Positions 1 to 10,227 of a stretch of 64,000 nt of DNA are shown here, one piece after another. A program made the translations under genes and the position numbers. The DNA is from Glebionis coronaria (taxonomy: Eukaryota > Streptophyta > Magnoliopsida > Asterales > Asteraceae). The notes below the pieces were generated by a model. That model was not told the DNA's origin. It saw only the letters and a program-made list of their open reading frames with translations, and ran no database searches. The stretch covers positions 152,889,675 to 152,953,674 of the forward strand of contig CM046875.1 of assembly GCA_025667525.1 (NCBI GenBank), in the 5' to 3' direction. How positions within the stretch are numbered: the stretch's first letter is position 1; the number at the start of each line of letters is the position of its first letter.

Positions 1-1125
1 AACGAGAGATGATAGAGTCAATTATATGTTTGGTATTCTTTCAAGAATTTCTGTGAGTTGATTAAAAGCTTTTTCTCCCATTGATTGTTAATAAATTTAA
101 TTGCAATAAATAAGGTCGTATGATGTGAAAAGTTACTTAGCTTCTAGCCCAAGATCGTTTAAAAGTTGCTCGGTTTTAATTAGAGTTCATAGCTAAGGCA
201 TAGCTTATTGAAGCGTGATGCGAAGATTGGCGAGTCCGAAAAGGTCCTAACAAGACATGAGGGCTACATTTTGTTGCTAAAGATCCGAAGTGATGTGTAG
301 AATCATTTATCAATAATCAATATGAAGGATCGAGACACATGACGAAAAGCAAATACTCCCCTAAAGATCATGGAGATATCTATCCAAAAAGGCCCTAACA
401 AGGCATGAGGATAAATAGATCCAAGTCCTAAAAGGAGGCGGATCGTTGTATATCGAAGTCCAAAATAAAAATTGGAGAAAAAATGAAGAAGTCGTGGTCC
501 AAGTATGAAGAATCTCTCAAAACTTCAAGTGAAGAAATTCCTATTATGAAGAGAAGACCATTATTTCATGAACGTCTCTCAAGATTCGAAGTATGAAGTC
601 GCTGCCAAATATCGGTCCGAGAAAGGTCTCAAATCGTGAAGCGAGTTATGCCAAGATATGAACTTTAAGAGGTCCCGAGAAGCAGTTTTAAAAGATTTTA
701 TCCTTTAGCTAACTATTGATTAAATCGTCCTACTTTATTTTCAGACTAAATAACTATCGAAATAAGTCAACAATGCATCCTCGTGATCATTCAAGACAAC
801 AATAAAATATAAGAGATACACCTAGGAATAAGGGAGTCTAAGTAAATAATTGGCTCACATGAGTTTGTGATAGTTTGCTAACTTATAATAACAATGATCT
901 CGTTTTTAAGCTTGGTATGGGGAACGTGAAACTTGAGGGTGATAATCAATCATGATATTCTAAAACCCTAAGGTAAGTTTTTGATCTTTTTACTTGTTTT
1001 CTTCCTTTAAATATTTTGTCTCTTTAATAAAGGCCAATTTGGATTGATTGTGATGGAAAATGTAAAACTTGCTTTGTAAGTAATGCATTGCATGAGGGCA
1101 TTGCAATGGTCAAGTGTAGGGGATT
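1..1125 (+). other. 3' non-coding interior of family Z, no gene
   Basis: No reading frame of note. The stretch is colinear with 36565-37721. It contains two copies of a phrase around CCTAACAAGRCATGAGG and ends in a polypurine tract (AGTGTAGGGGATTT, 1112-1125) directly before the LTR. Conservation between the two copies shows it is part of the element rather than filler. Confidence 0.75.
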
Positions 1126-2746
1126 TGATAGGTGTGAAAACACCCATCCTTTTACCACTCAACTATAATAATAACCAAGCCAAAACGTGTATTTTATGTC
1201 GTAAATGTCGGAATTATGCGTGGTTTGTGTTTTTATTGTGTTTTAGGACCAAAAGATGAAAAAGGAAGAAAACACGGGCTTTCACGGGCTTTTATCGAAG
1301 AAAACGAGAAAAGACGAAGTCAAAAGATCAAGAGTGCAAAAAGAACGGGAGTCCAAGGCCTATTCTGAAGATTTATCGAAGAAAAAGTCTAAAGACGGAA
1401 GTCTAATGAAGTCGAAGAACCAAGTCTAATTAAAGTAGAAAATTATAAGACGAGTTCAAATTATATCGACAAATCCCGAGACGACGTCTAGAAAGACAAA
1501 GAATTTAAATCGAGTCGAGACAAGAAGAAAGAAGGAATAAAGCACAAACATTTTACTCCTCCTATAAATACCCTCCTAATGTGTCATTAGGAGGTGGTTA
1601 GTTAGTTTAGATTAGGAGTAGGAGTAGATTACTTTCTCTCTCTAGTTTTCTTTAATGTTCTTCAAGGTTTTTCTTTAATCTTGTTTAAATCTTTGATCTT
1701 TAATCTTTTTAATTCAAGTTTTTAATCATCTTCTTCTACCTTTCTTATTTGTTTATCTTTGATTCATGTTAATCTTTGATCTTATTTCATCTTAATGTTT
1801 ATTTGATTAAAAAGTTTATCTTTTTATTCATCTATAAGTTTTAATACGAATAAGCTTTGAGCTTGACATGCTTATTGGCTTATTTTGTATTTAGCTTATT
1901 TACTTTTCATTTTTCTTAAAAAGTCTAGTTTTACTAAAGTTTGATTTCAAAGTTTTGCTTATCTATAGTTTTAAAAAGTTCTTATTCGTGCTTACCTAGT
2001 TATTTTCTTTAAAAAGTGGTTTAAGTTTTAGATGTGCTTATTAAAAAGTAGCTTATTTGGTTTAGCTTATTTCCATTTTAACTTCGTCGGAAAAGGGTTT
2101 GATCTTCCTACTGTATTCCGATCACCAATCGGAATGGGGTTTTAGATTCCTACCTGTATTCCGACACCCCCAATCAGAATAGGGTTTCTGGATTCCGATC
2201 GTGATTCCGATGGGGTAATTTCTTTGATATTCCGATTACTTTGTGTTAGTTTATTCCGATTATTTTTCTTTTTCTTATATTCTGACAGGATTCCGATTGG
2301 GATTCCGATAGGACTTAGTTTTCTACTTTCAGACAACTTTCTTTTTTGTCCTTTATTCCGATAGCATTCCTTTGATGCATTCCGATCATATTCTGACGAG
2401 TACATTCCGATTGGGATTCCGATGGGGTATTCCGACGGGTTAAATTCTTGTTTTTACAAAGTTTTCAAGTTTTAAATTCATTACGTTTTAATTTCCAAAA
2501 ATTACACGCTTCCCGAAATCTCTGTTTTTACCAAGTGTTTTTCTAATTTTAGAGAAAAAGTGACAGTTTTTCTAGTTTGCTTTTAGCCTATTTTAATTAC
2601 GTTTCGCATGTACTTTTTAATTAGTTATAGACAACGACAACCTTTTTATTTTCCACCAAGAACGACTGAGTCGCACTCTTAACTAGTAATCAATTCGAAA
2701 AGATCGGACGATAACTTTTTTATAACTAAGTAAAATCTAGTTATTA
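1126..2746 (+). repeat. 3' LTR of family Z copy 1 (1621 bp)
   Basis: Starts TGATAGGTGTG directly after the polypurine tract and ends TTATTA where the Tekay pol resumes. A TATA box (TATAAATA) lies at 1563-1570. Relative to the 1562-bp LTRs of copy 2, the U3 and the 3' end align, but the segment at about 2100-2440 is a different tandem repeat. The terminal dinucleotides are TG and TA rather than TG and CA, as in copy 2. Confidence 0.8.
2100..2440 (+). repeat. ATTCCGAT-type degenerate tandem repeat inside the LTR
   Basis: ATTCCGAT or close variants (GATTCCGAT, ATTCCGACA, ATTCCGATTGG) occur more than ten times at irregular spacing, often next to the inverted form ATCGGAAT. The matching position of the copy 2 LTRs holds a different repeat built on TTCGGAACTTTAAAAGTTCC. 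Confidence 0.7.
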
Positions 2747-2751
2747 TACCT

Positions 2752-3630
2752 ATCGTCTGAGATTTTTCCGAAGTCTTTCCTGATGAGTTGCCAGGCTTAC
2801 CACCAACCCGACAAGTGGAATTTCAAATCGATTTGATTCCCGGAGCTGCACCTGTAGCTAAAGCTCCATATCGGTTGGCACATTCAGAAATGAAAGAGCT
2901 AGCTGAACAACTTCAGGAACTATCTGACAAGGGATTTATTCGACCCAGTTCCTCGCCATAGGGAGCTCTTGTGTTATTTTTCAAAAAGAAATATGGTTCT
3001 TTCCGAATGTGCATCGATTACAGAGAACTAAATAAGTTAACCGTGAAGAATCGTTATTCGCTTCCTCGCATTGACGACCTATTTGACCAACTGCAAGGGT
3101 CAAGTGTGTATTCCAAGATTGACTTGAGGTCTGGATACCATCAATTAAGGGTCAGGGAGGAAGATATTCCAAAAACAGCTTTCAGAACCCGTTACAGTCA
3201 TTACGAATTCCAGGTTATGCCTTTTGGGTTGACCAATGCACCAACTATTTTCATGGACCTTATAAACCGTGTGTGCAGACCCTACCTGGATAAATTCATG
3301 ATATTCTTCATTGACGATATACTCATTTATTCAAAGAACGAACAAGAACACGGGGAACACCTTGCACAAGTACTAAAGGTACTCAAGGAGGAACATCTCT
3401 ATGCTAAATTCTCCAAATTTGAATTTTGGATTCCTAGAGTGCAATTCCTCGATCATGTCATCGATTCTGGCGGTATTCACGTAGATCCAACAATGGTCGA
3501 ATCTGTCAAAGATCGGGTATCACCTAAGTCGCCGACAGAGATCCGCCATTTTCTAGGCCTTCCCGGGTATTACCATAGATTTATCGAAGATTTCTCCAAA
3601 ATAGCCAAACCAATGACCAAACTCACATAG
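2752..3630 (+). pseudogene. pol: Tekay A reverse transcriptase (broken)
   Basis: Upstream of the palm, the frame encodes an [16 protein letters not shown] segment that normally links gypsy protease and RT. The palm shows [19 protein letters not shown] and FIDDILIYS, so all three catalytic aspartates are visible. In-frame stops are TGA at 2758-2760, TAG at 2959-2961 (where the family has a tryptophan) and TAG at 3628-3630. The left end is the junction with family Z copy 1. The enzyme would have copied element RNA into cDNA inside virus-like particles. Confidence 0.88.
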
Positions 3631-4507
3631 AAAGGAATAAAGTTCGATTGGGGAGAGGGAAGAATCAGCTTTTCAGCTTATCAAGCAGAAGTTGTGTAGT
3701 GCACCTATATTAGCCTTTCTTGAAGGCAACAATGATTTCATTGTATACTGTGATGCTTCACATAAAGGTCTGGGTGCAGTACTGATGCAGAGAATGAAAG
3801 TGATTGCCTACGCTTCGAGACAACTGAAGAAGCATGAGAAGAACTACACCACTCATGATCTAGAACTTGGATCCGTAGTATTTGCTCTCAAAATCTGGAG
3901 ACATTACCTATACGGAACGAAGTGTACAGTGCATACTGACCACAAAAGTTTGCAACACATATTGGACCAGAAGGAGCTGAACATGAGACAACGACGTTGG
4001 ATTGAGTTGTTGAGTGACTACGACTGTGAGATCAAATACCACCCCGGTAAAGCGAATGTGGTTGCCGATGCTTTAAGTCGTAAAGAAACGGACCCTCCTA
4101 TGAGAGTTCGGGCATTAGTTATGACTATCAGTTTGGATCTACCCAAACAGATTTTGGAATCTCAGACCCAAGCTCAATTACCTGAAAACCTCGTGAAGGA
4201 AGACGTCGGGGGGATGCTCAGAACCGACCTCACTCAGGAGAAGCTAGAGCCAAGAGTAGATGGAACCCTATGCCTTCACGGACGAAGTTGGTTACCTTGT
4301 TATGGAGATTTGAGGAACGTGATTATGCACGAATCTCATAAGTCTAAATATTCTATACATCCCGGATCTGAAAAGATGTATCAGGATATGAAGAAATTAT
4401 ACTGGTGTCCAAATATGAAAGCTGACATCGCCACCTATGTGCAAAAGTGTTTGACATGTTCATGTGTCAAAACTGAACACGAGAGACCATCAGGTTTACT
4501 TGTATAG
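3631..4507 (+). pseudogene. pol: Tekay A RNase H and integrase zinc-binding part (broken)
   Basis: A loss of about two bases near 3657 shifts the frame after the RT; reading is then open from 3692. RNase H shows [10 protein letters not shown], an E in THDLELG, HTDHKSL and VADALSR, which are its four acidic positions. The integrase HHCC region follows with HESHKS, IHPGS and the pair KCLTC. It ends at TAG (4505-4507), where relatives have glutamine. Confidence 0.87.
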
Positions 4508-5583
4508 CCCGAGATACCGAAATGGAAGTGGGACAACATCACCATGGACTTTGTCACCAAACTCACAAATTCATCTCACGGTTACAATACTATCTGGGTA
4601 ATCGTCGACCGACTCACCAAGTCCGCTCATTTCCTGCCAATTCGGGAGAATGATCCCGTGGCAAAACTCGGAAAAACGTACCTGAAGGAGATAGTGACCA
4701 AACATGGAATACCAGTTTCGATAATCTGTGATCGAGACGGTAAGTTCACGTCAAACTTTTGGAAGGCTTTCCAACGAGCTTTAGGTACCAATTTAGACAT
4801 GAGCACCGCTTGTCATCCGCAGACTGTCTGTCAAAGTGAACGAACCATTTAGACTCTAGAAGACATGCTACGAGCATGTGTGATCTACTTTAGAAATGGG
4901 TGGGTTTACCACATTCCTTTAGTGGAATTCTCCTACAACAACAATTATCATGCCAATATTAAGGCTGCCTCTTTTGAAGCACTATACGGTCGAAAGTGTC
5001 GTTCACCTGTGTGTTGGGCAGAAGTAGGTGAATTTCAGCTCACTGGACCTGAATTAATCTAGGAGACTATAGACAAGATCGTCCTCATTAAGCAAAGAAT
5101 TCAAGCTGCTCGCGATCGAAAAAATAGCTACGCGGACCTGAAACGCAAACCTATGCAATTTGAAGTAGGTGACCGTGTTATGCTCAAGGTATCACCTTGG
5201 AAGGGTGTTGTACGCTTTGGCAAACGTGGGAAACTGAATCCACGTTATGTCGGCCCTTTCAAAGTAATAGCCAGGATAGGGGAAGTAGCTTATCGTTTAG
5301 AGCTACCCCAGCAACTGAGTCGGGTACACTCTACTTTTCACGTGTCTAACCTGAAGAAGTGCTATGTTGAAGAACCATTGGCTATGGCATTAGAAGGAGT
5401 TCAGTTTGATGACAAACTCTAGTTCATAGAAGAACCAATAGAAATCATGGAGAGGACGGTTAAGAAATTGAAACGCAGTCGCATCCCGTTGATCAAAGTA
5501 CGTTGGAACTCGAGGAGAGGTCTTGAGTTCACTTGGGAACGAGAAGACTCGTTCAAAACCAAGTACTCACACTTGTTCACCTG
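4508..5583 (+). pseudogene. pol: Tekay A integrase core and chromodomain-like tail (broken)
   Basis: Same frame as the RNase H part. The catalytic core shows [15 protein letters not shown] and CQSERT, with aspartate and glutamate 35 residues apart, the DD35E pattern. Next come the [15 protein letters not shown] region, the [15 protein letters not shown] and HVSNLKKC segments of the integrase C-terminal domain, and a tail with WNSRRG..FTWERED ending in TGA near 5583. TAG stops at 4850, 5060 and 5420 all sit where relatives carry CAG. The tail is chromodomain-like; such domains steer integration into heterochromatin in known chromoviruses. Confidence 0.87.
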
Positions 5584-5791
5584 ACCGGTGACTTCATCTT
5601 AAGCTTTGAGGACAAAGCTAAAATAACGGGATGGTGCTGTAAAACCTCTGATTTTATCTCATTGACTTGGTCAACTGTTGTACTTATTATTTTTGGAATC
5701 TATATAATTCCACTTTTATATGACTTATTAATAATCATATACTTTTGTCATACTATCATTTCATATTTATTTGTACATTTATATGAATCTC

Positions 5792-5917
5792 TAGTCTTTA
5801 TTGACTACGTTGGCAATTGACTGGCCACACCTTTAGTCCTTATGGACTACTTTGGCAATTGACTGGCCATACCTTTAGTCCTTATGGACTACTTTGGCAA
5901 TTGACTGGCCACATGAT
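5792..5917 (+). repeat. Three 42-bp tandem units
   Basis: Units start at 5792, 5834 and 5876, each beginning TAGTC(C/T)TTAT and containing GGCAATTGACTGGCC. The last two are nearly identical and the first is slightly diverged. They lie in the U3 side of the Tekay A LTR. Confidence 0.9.
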
Positions 5918-6272
5918 TGAAACAAGGACTCATCACCTCAGTACACACTTTTGATACATTGTATCATTATTTACTTAATTTATTAAGTACTTGGATTATA
6001 TTTATATGTATATGTTTACATATATTTCATACTATGAATAAACACCTACCACTTTAAAACAATGTACATTATGTCACATTGTCACTCATTTACTTTATTC
6101 AAGTAAAACACTTATAATGATATATCATTATACTTTCACCAAGTTACCTAAAGGTTTAACTAAAATACCTAGAAACTTAACAATTGTATACACTATAATA
6201 CATGGACTATTATTATCTCCCAATACTTGATACAAGTTAACACAATTCTCCAAAAATGTATATATGTGCCGT

Positions 6273-6291
6273 GTATATATATATATATATA
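6273..6291. repeat. (TA)n microsatellite
   Basis: An uninterrupted run of about nine TA units inside the Tekay A LTR. Confidence 0.9.
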
Positions 6292-8566
6292 CTTACACAT
6301 CCATAATGGCTTTGTTAACTTGCAAGCAAGCATAAACATATACCTCCACTTGTGTACTTTCCTTACACATCCCATACCTTCCTTATACTTCACCACGCTC
6401 TCTTACACATCACCATACACAAATACTATGTTTGTCAAATCCTTGTCACCCCTTTGACTTCTCAAAACCTACGGCCAAAACACAAAAATGGGAGGGAAAT
6501 GTGTTTCTAGTTTGAGCATGTGTGGAAATATCTTGTATGATATCTAAATATATCTCACAAAATCCTCCCAAGATACATAAGTACAAAACCAATATCCACC
6601 AAATCTTCCTATATCCTCAATATAACTGAAATATAAACACACAACATAGAACATTTGAAATCAATCTTACTTCACTCTCTCTCAAGAACTCACGGCTAGA
6701 ATATTACCCCATAACCAAGATCCTTCAAGTTCATTTACTACTCCTAAACCTATGTCTCATGCATCTTGAATGCTAATCATTATCACTTCTATAACAACCT
6801 TGATCTTCAAGACAACAAGGAAGCCCTAGGGGGCATTTATGAAACTTGTATTAACCTAATTATGAACGGAATACTAGAAGGACCAAAAGTGACAACATGT
6901 GAAACATTTATAAACCCTAGTTACACGTGTAACTAGGAGGGACTTGTTTTGCCATTATTTGAAAGTTAAACAAACCATAGGAATATTATATTAATATTGC
7001 CGCGGGTATTATATTTAATCGAGGGTCTAAAACGTAATTTTCCTAAACTTAAATTAAACCCTAATTTTATATATAACTTTAATATTAAAAAGGTAAAACT
7101 TAAATAATTATAAAAGTCCAACATTCGTTATATTTTCCCAAACCTATAATGTAATAATTATACAAATATCGGGAACACTAAATTAAACTAAAATGTTATA
7201 CATTTTAACAAACGTTATTTATATACACTGTATAAATTAAACATGTTTAACTTATATAAATAAATATATTAATTATATTTATTTCTTTTTACTTTAAATA
7301 TATAAATCCTTCTTTTTATAAATATTTAAATCACTTTATAAACAATACAAGTACGAGGATATTAATTAAACAGATTAATTAATTTAACAATATTATTTAT
7401 TTTATACTTAAAATAAATACTACTATAACTTGTACAACGATGAACTAAATTACAGATATCGTAATAAAATGCTTAAAACTAGTATAACCATGCTCAGACT
7501 TGTTCTGAAACTTTTATGCATTATGTTATGCATTTACTGAGACCTTATAATTATTTAGGTCGTTGACTGTATCGTGAGCATCATATCAGATTATCTTGTG
7601 ACTATTTGCTGTACTACTGAGGTGAGTTCATGGCCCCACTTTTGTATATTGACAAACTTTTAAATTCTTTTATGGGGAAGAAAACATGCAACATATTTTA
7701 TTTGATGGACATAAACTGAACTACGAAACCTTGATTACATTTGCCTATTGTAAATGAACCCGCATGACCCGTGCATCTGAAACTAATAGAATTATTGAAT
7801 TGCCTGAATGTTATAAATAGATCTATTTGGGACTGACCATCCCCATCTGGGTGAGTAGCGCTCACTGTGCCTAGGTCAGGACAACAGATGTTTCACATGT
7901 CATAACTTATCATTATTGGGCGCATTTAATGCGAAGGGTCCTCATTTGTTGAGGACTTAACTGTCAAGTCTTAGTTTCGGGCAATATGGGAATGTAATTA
8001 CTTTTAAGTGTTGATGCTTTGTGCATTACTACTTTAGTGAATGTTTATTGTCCAAACTCATTTTATTAAACCTGTGAATTCACAAAATTTATAATGACTC
8101 TCTAAGCATGTTTTCTCAGGAAACTGAAGCAGGTATTGACATGCATGGAATCAAGCATCATGATAGGCTGCATTTATAGAGCTCATCTGGGGTTTTATAA
8201 ACTAGGGAATGATTCCAAACGCTGAATAATGTTTAAGACAATTTTAATAATATTTTCACTTTTATTCATGTAATAAATGTAATGATAATCTTTTATTTGT
8301 TGCTCTACATACTATCTGCTGTTGATCCACCTACGTGACACCCAAATATTATTTCCGCTGCGTTTGACTCAATTTGGGGGTGTCGCATTCCGTGCGGCAC
8401 TTAGTCTCTACTAAGTCAGCCTTGCTCGAACACTCAACGATCTAGGCAACAAAGGAAGCTTCAAGTAAAGAACACACGTGAATTAGGGGAAATGCTTGTA
8501 TCACTAAAGTAAACTTTACAAGAGAGAATACACGTGAACTAAGAGATGATTTCACCAAATGAGGAT

Positions 8567-8828
8567 TGTAACATCCCGCCTACTCAGACTAAAATATTGT
8601 ACGCTTTGCCCGTAGGCTCAAGGCTTTGCTTTGTGGCCCTCTTGTGAAGACTTCCAGGCAGGTCACCCAAGCCAGTACTACTCTCCCATGAGCACGCTTG
8701 CCAGTTCCTAAGAACCCCACTTACAGTAGACCACAAAACGCGTTTTGTCGTTGTAAGGAAAATGTTATCTTATGAACCATGGATCTCTCCTGGCCACATC
8801 CAATGTGGTATTTGTCTAGGGTGTCACA
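8567..8828 (-). repeat. Cassandra 3' LTR (262 bp)
   Basis: Contains the 5S-like stretch at about 8649-8706, where plus-strand GTCACCCAAGCCAGTACTAC and GAGCACGCTTG correspond to the complement of the 3' half of plant 5S rRNA. Confidence 0.9.
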
Positions 8829-8896
8829 ATCACCCCCCCTTCGGGACTCATTGTCCTCGATGAGGTTTGTCCCACCACCCCGAACGGCTCAGGAGT

Positions 8897-8909
8897 GGTT
8901 CTGATACCA
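8897..8909 (-). promoter_or_regulatory. Cassandra primer-binding site (tRNA-iMet)
   Basis: Minus-strand TGGTATCAGAACC, two bases inside the 5' LTR, matches the TGGTATCAGAGC site complementary to the 3' end of initiator methionine tRNA except near its end. Confidence 0.85.
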
Positions 8910-8911
8910 CT

Positions 8912-9177
8912 TGTAACATCCCACCTACTTAGACTACAATATTGTCTACTTTGACCTCAGGCTCACGGCTTTGCTTTGTGGCCCTCTTGTGAAGACTTCC
9001 CGGCAGGTCACCCAAGCCAGTACTACTCTCCCATGAGCACGCTTAACTGCCAGTTCCTAAGAACGCCACTTGCTGTAGACCACAAAACACGTTGTGTCAC
9101 TTTAAGGCAAATGTTATCTTATGAACCATAGATCTCTCCTAGCCACATGCGATGTGGGATTTGCCTAGGGTGTCACA
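8912..9177 (-). repeat. Cassandra 5' LTR (266 bp)
   Basis: Same architecture as the 3' LTR. Its 5S-like segment (about 8991-9058) keeps four more bases, AGCACGCTTAACTG, closer to 5S rRNA than the 3' LTR, which lost them. Confidence 0.9.
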
Positions 9178-9319
9178 AGGATGGTCCTATTTATACTACA
9201 ACTCTAGGGCCCACTTGCAGTAGACCATAAAACGCGTTGTGTTGTAAGGCAAATGTTATCTTATGAACCATGGATCTCTCTTAGCCATATCCGATGTGGG
9301 ATTTGCCTAGGGTGTCACA
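9178..9319 (-). repeat. 142-bp duplication: flank plus a third, partial Cassandra LTR
   Basis: 9178-9210 is host flank and 9211-9319 matches the last 109 bases of a Cassandra LTR, ending GGGTGTCACA. The flank (AGGATGGTCCTATTT and on) then repeats at 9320-9346. The unit is therefore a tandem copy of flank plus LTR end. This copy has its own differences (for example TCTCTTAGCCATATC), so it is not a very recent duplicate. Confidence 0.85.
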
Positions 9320-9594
9320 AGGATGGTCCTATTTATACTACAACTCGAGGGCAACATTAGGGCTTTATTTACAACTCCAAGACAAGGCCCATATTCTACA
9401 AGCTTCTATTAGGGTTTCTATCAACTTCCATGCATCTTCCAAAGGCTTCCAAAAGCTTCTCCCACTTTCCATAGAATTCCACCAAGTCTTCTAGTCAAGT
9501 GTAGAACCATCCGAATCCCCGTTAACCTTTTAAAATTAGGCAGGATGTGACATCCTCCCCCACCTAAACTCGCGACGTCCTCGTCGTGCCATCC

Positions 9595-9915
9595 TTACTT
9601 CTTGATCTCGTTCACAAACTGCCACAATAAGTCTTTCGCTTCCCAACTTACTTCACTATCGGACAAGCCACGCCATTTGATCAAGTACTCCTTATAGCTC
9701 GGCACACCTCGTCTCCGTATCGTAGGATCCGAAAAAATCTCCTCGACCTCTCGATCATACGAAGTAACCACTACGTTGGTGCTCGCTTTGACACTCCTCC
9801 GTCTGGATCTTTCCCATCTCGATGATAAGGCTTGAGAAAGCAAACGTGAAAGACCGAATGAATCTTCAACTTGGGCGGTAGTTGAACTTGATAAGATACG
9901 AAGTAACCAATGTCG
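9595..9915 (-). pseudogene. pol: Chromovirus integrase C-terminus and chromodomain
   Basis: Minus-strand frames encode a YQVQLPPKLKIH..VFHV..FLKPYH segment, the usual end of a chromoviral integrase, then after a frameshift a chromodomain. This shows VEEIFSD, RRRGVPSYKEYLIKWRGL, WEAKDLLWQF and ends at a stop after EIKK. Chromodomains of this type bind methylated histone H3 and target heterochromatin. Just upstream the frame runs straight out of an RT-leader motif (EEFKDVMP), which shows that the catalytic core of pol has been deleted. Confidence 0.85.
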
Positions 9916-10227
9916 TTGGGCATCACGTCCTTAAACTCCTCAAGAACCCTCTCGATCACCTTCGGTACCTCCACTTTTCTTGACTCCCCATCCGTCTCTA
10001 GCTTTGTTACCGCCAAATATCAAGGCTCGCTCTTCATGAAGCCTTTATTGAATTGCATGGTCGCAATGGTCTTTGCTCCACTCATAGAATCCCGCTCCGT
10101 GCTCATCATACAAGTCTTTCAACCATCTAGGATACATAAAGAATTAGCAAACAACATAGGGAAAAGCTCGTACCTTATAGAGAAACTCTAACTCAATAAC
10201 CACTTTGAAATCATCCATTGGGACCAC
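9905..10227 (-). pseudogene. pol: Chromovirus protease C-terminus to RT leader, deletion junction
   Basis: On the minus strand, pieces resembling the protease tail (VVPMDDFKVV, VRAFPMLFANSLCI) and the linker before RT (KVIERVLEEFKDVMP) are readable in changing frames. At about 9905 the RT leader joins the integrase C-terminus. Several stops break the frame. Confidence 0.7.

Larger units (their letters stand above)
1..2746 (+). mobile_element. Family Z retroelement copy 1 (right part only)
   Basis: The first 1125 bases match the 3' non-coding interior of the complete family Z element at 36565-37721, and 1126-2746 match its LTR. The left part lies outside the window. The element ends inside a decayed Tekay-like pol, whose reading resumes at about 2752, so it inserted into that element. 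No coding sequence is visible in this portion. It is diverged from the copy at 32451-39283, mainly in a tandem-repeat block of the LTR. The assignment to the Tat/Athila group comes from the complete copy. Confidence 0.8.
2747..8387 (+). mobile_element. Tekay-like Ty3/gypsy element, decayed (Tekay A)
   Basis: Contains RT, RNase H, integrase and a chromodomain-like tail in gypsy order, then a right LTR. Its gag, protease and left LTR are missing, cut off by the family Z insertion at 2746/2747. Integrase after RT marks Ty3/gypsy. The C-terminal tail, with a WNSRRG..FTWERED motif, fits the Tekay/Del chromovirus branch. At least seven in-frame stops and one frameshift make it inactive. Confidence 0.85.
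5638..8387 (+). repeat. Right LTR of Tekay A (about 2.75 kb)
   Basis: Begins TGTAAAACC about 55 bases after the pol stop and probably ends GGGGGTGTCGCA at 8387. Its partner is outside the window, so both ends are judged from terminal-repeat style (TGTRAMACC versus GGTGTCGCA) and the change of context at 8388. No gene is present. It contains a triplicated 42-bp unit and a TA microsatellite; the 7000-7400 stretch is very AT-rich. Confidence 0.6.
8567..9177 (-). mobile_element. Cassandra TRIM with 5S-like LTRs, complete
   Basis: Two direct repeats, 8567-8828 and 8912-9177, flank only 83 bases. Both begin TGTAACATCC and end GGGTGTCACA in plus orientation. The interior holds a primer-binding site for initiator tRNA-Met (minus-strand TGGTATCAGAACC at 8909-8897) and a polypurine tract (plus CACCCCCCCTTC near 8831-8842), but no gene. 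AGGAT flanks it on both sides (8562-8566, 9178-9182). LTRs with a 5S rRNA-like segment and no coding region define Cassandra, a small retroelement mobilised in trans. Confidence 0.92.
8388..9552 (-). repeat. 3' LTR region of the chromovirus remnant
   Basis: Read on the minus strand the LTR starts TGTCACATCC at 9552, straight after a polypurine tract (plus-strand TCCTCCCCCACCT, 9553-9565). It is interrupted by the Cassandra TRIM at 8567-9177 and a 142-bp duplication. The far end is not fixed. No coding sequence: a 66-codon plus-strand frame over 9294-9494 has no family features. Confidence 0.6.

Noticed and set aside
8991..9058. A 5S rRNA gene
   Set aside because: Only part of 5S is present, on the minus strand, within matched LTRs flanking a primer site: Cassandra explains it.
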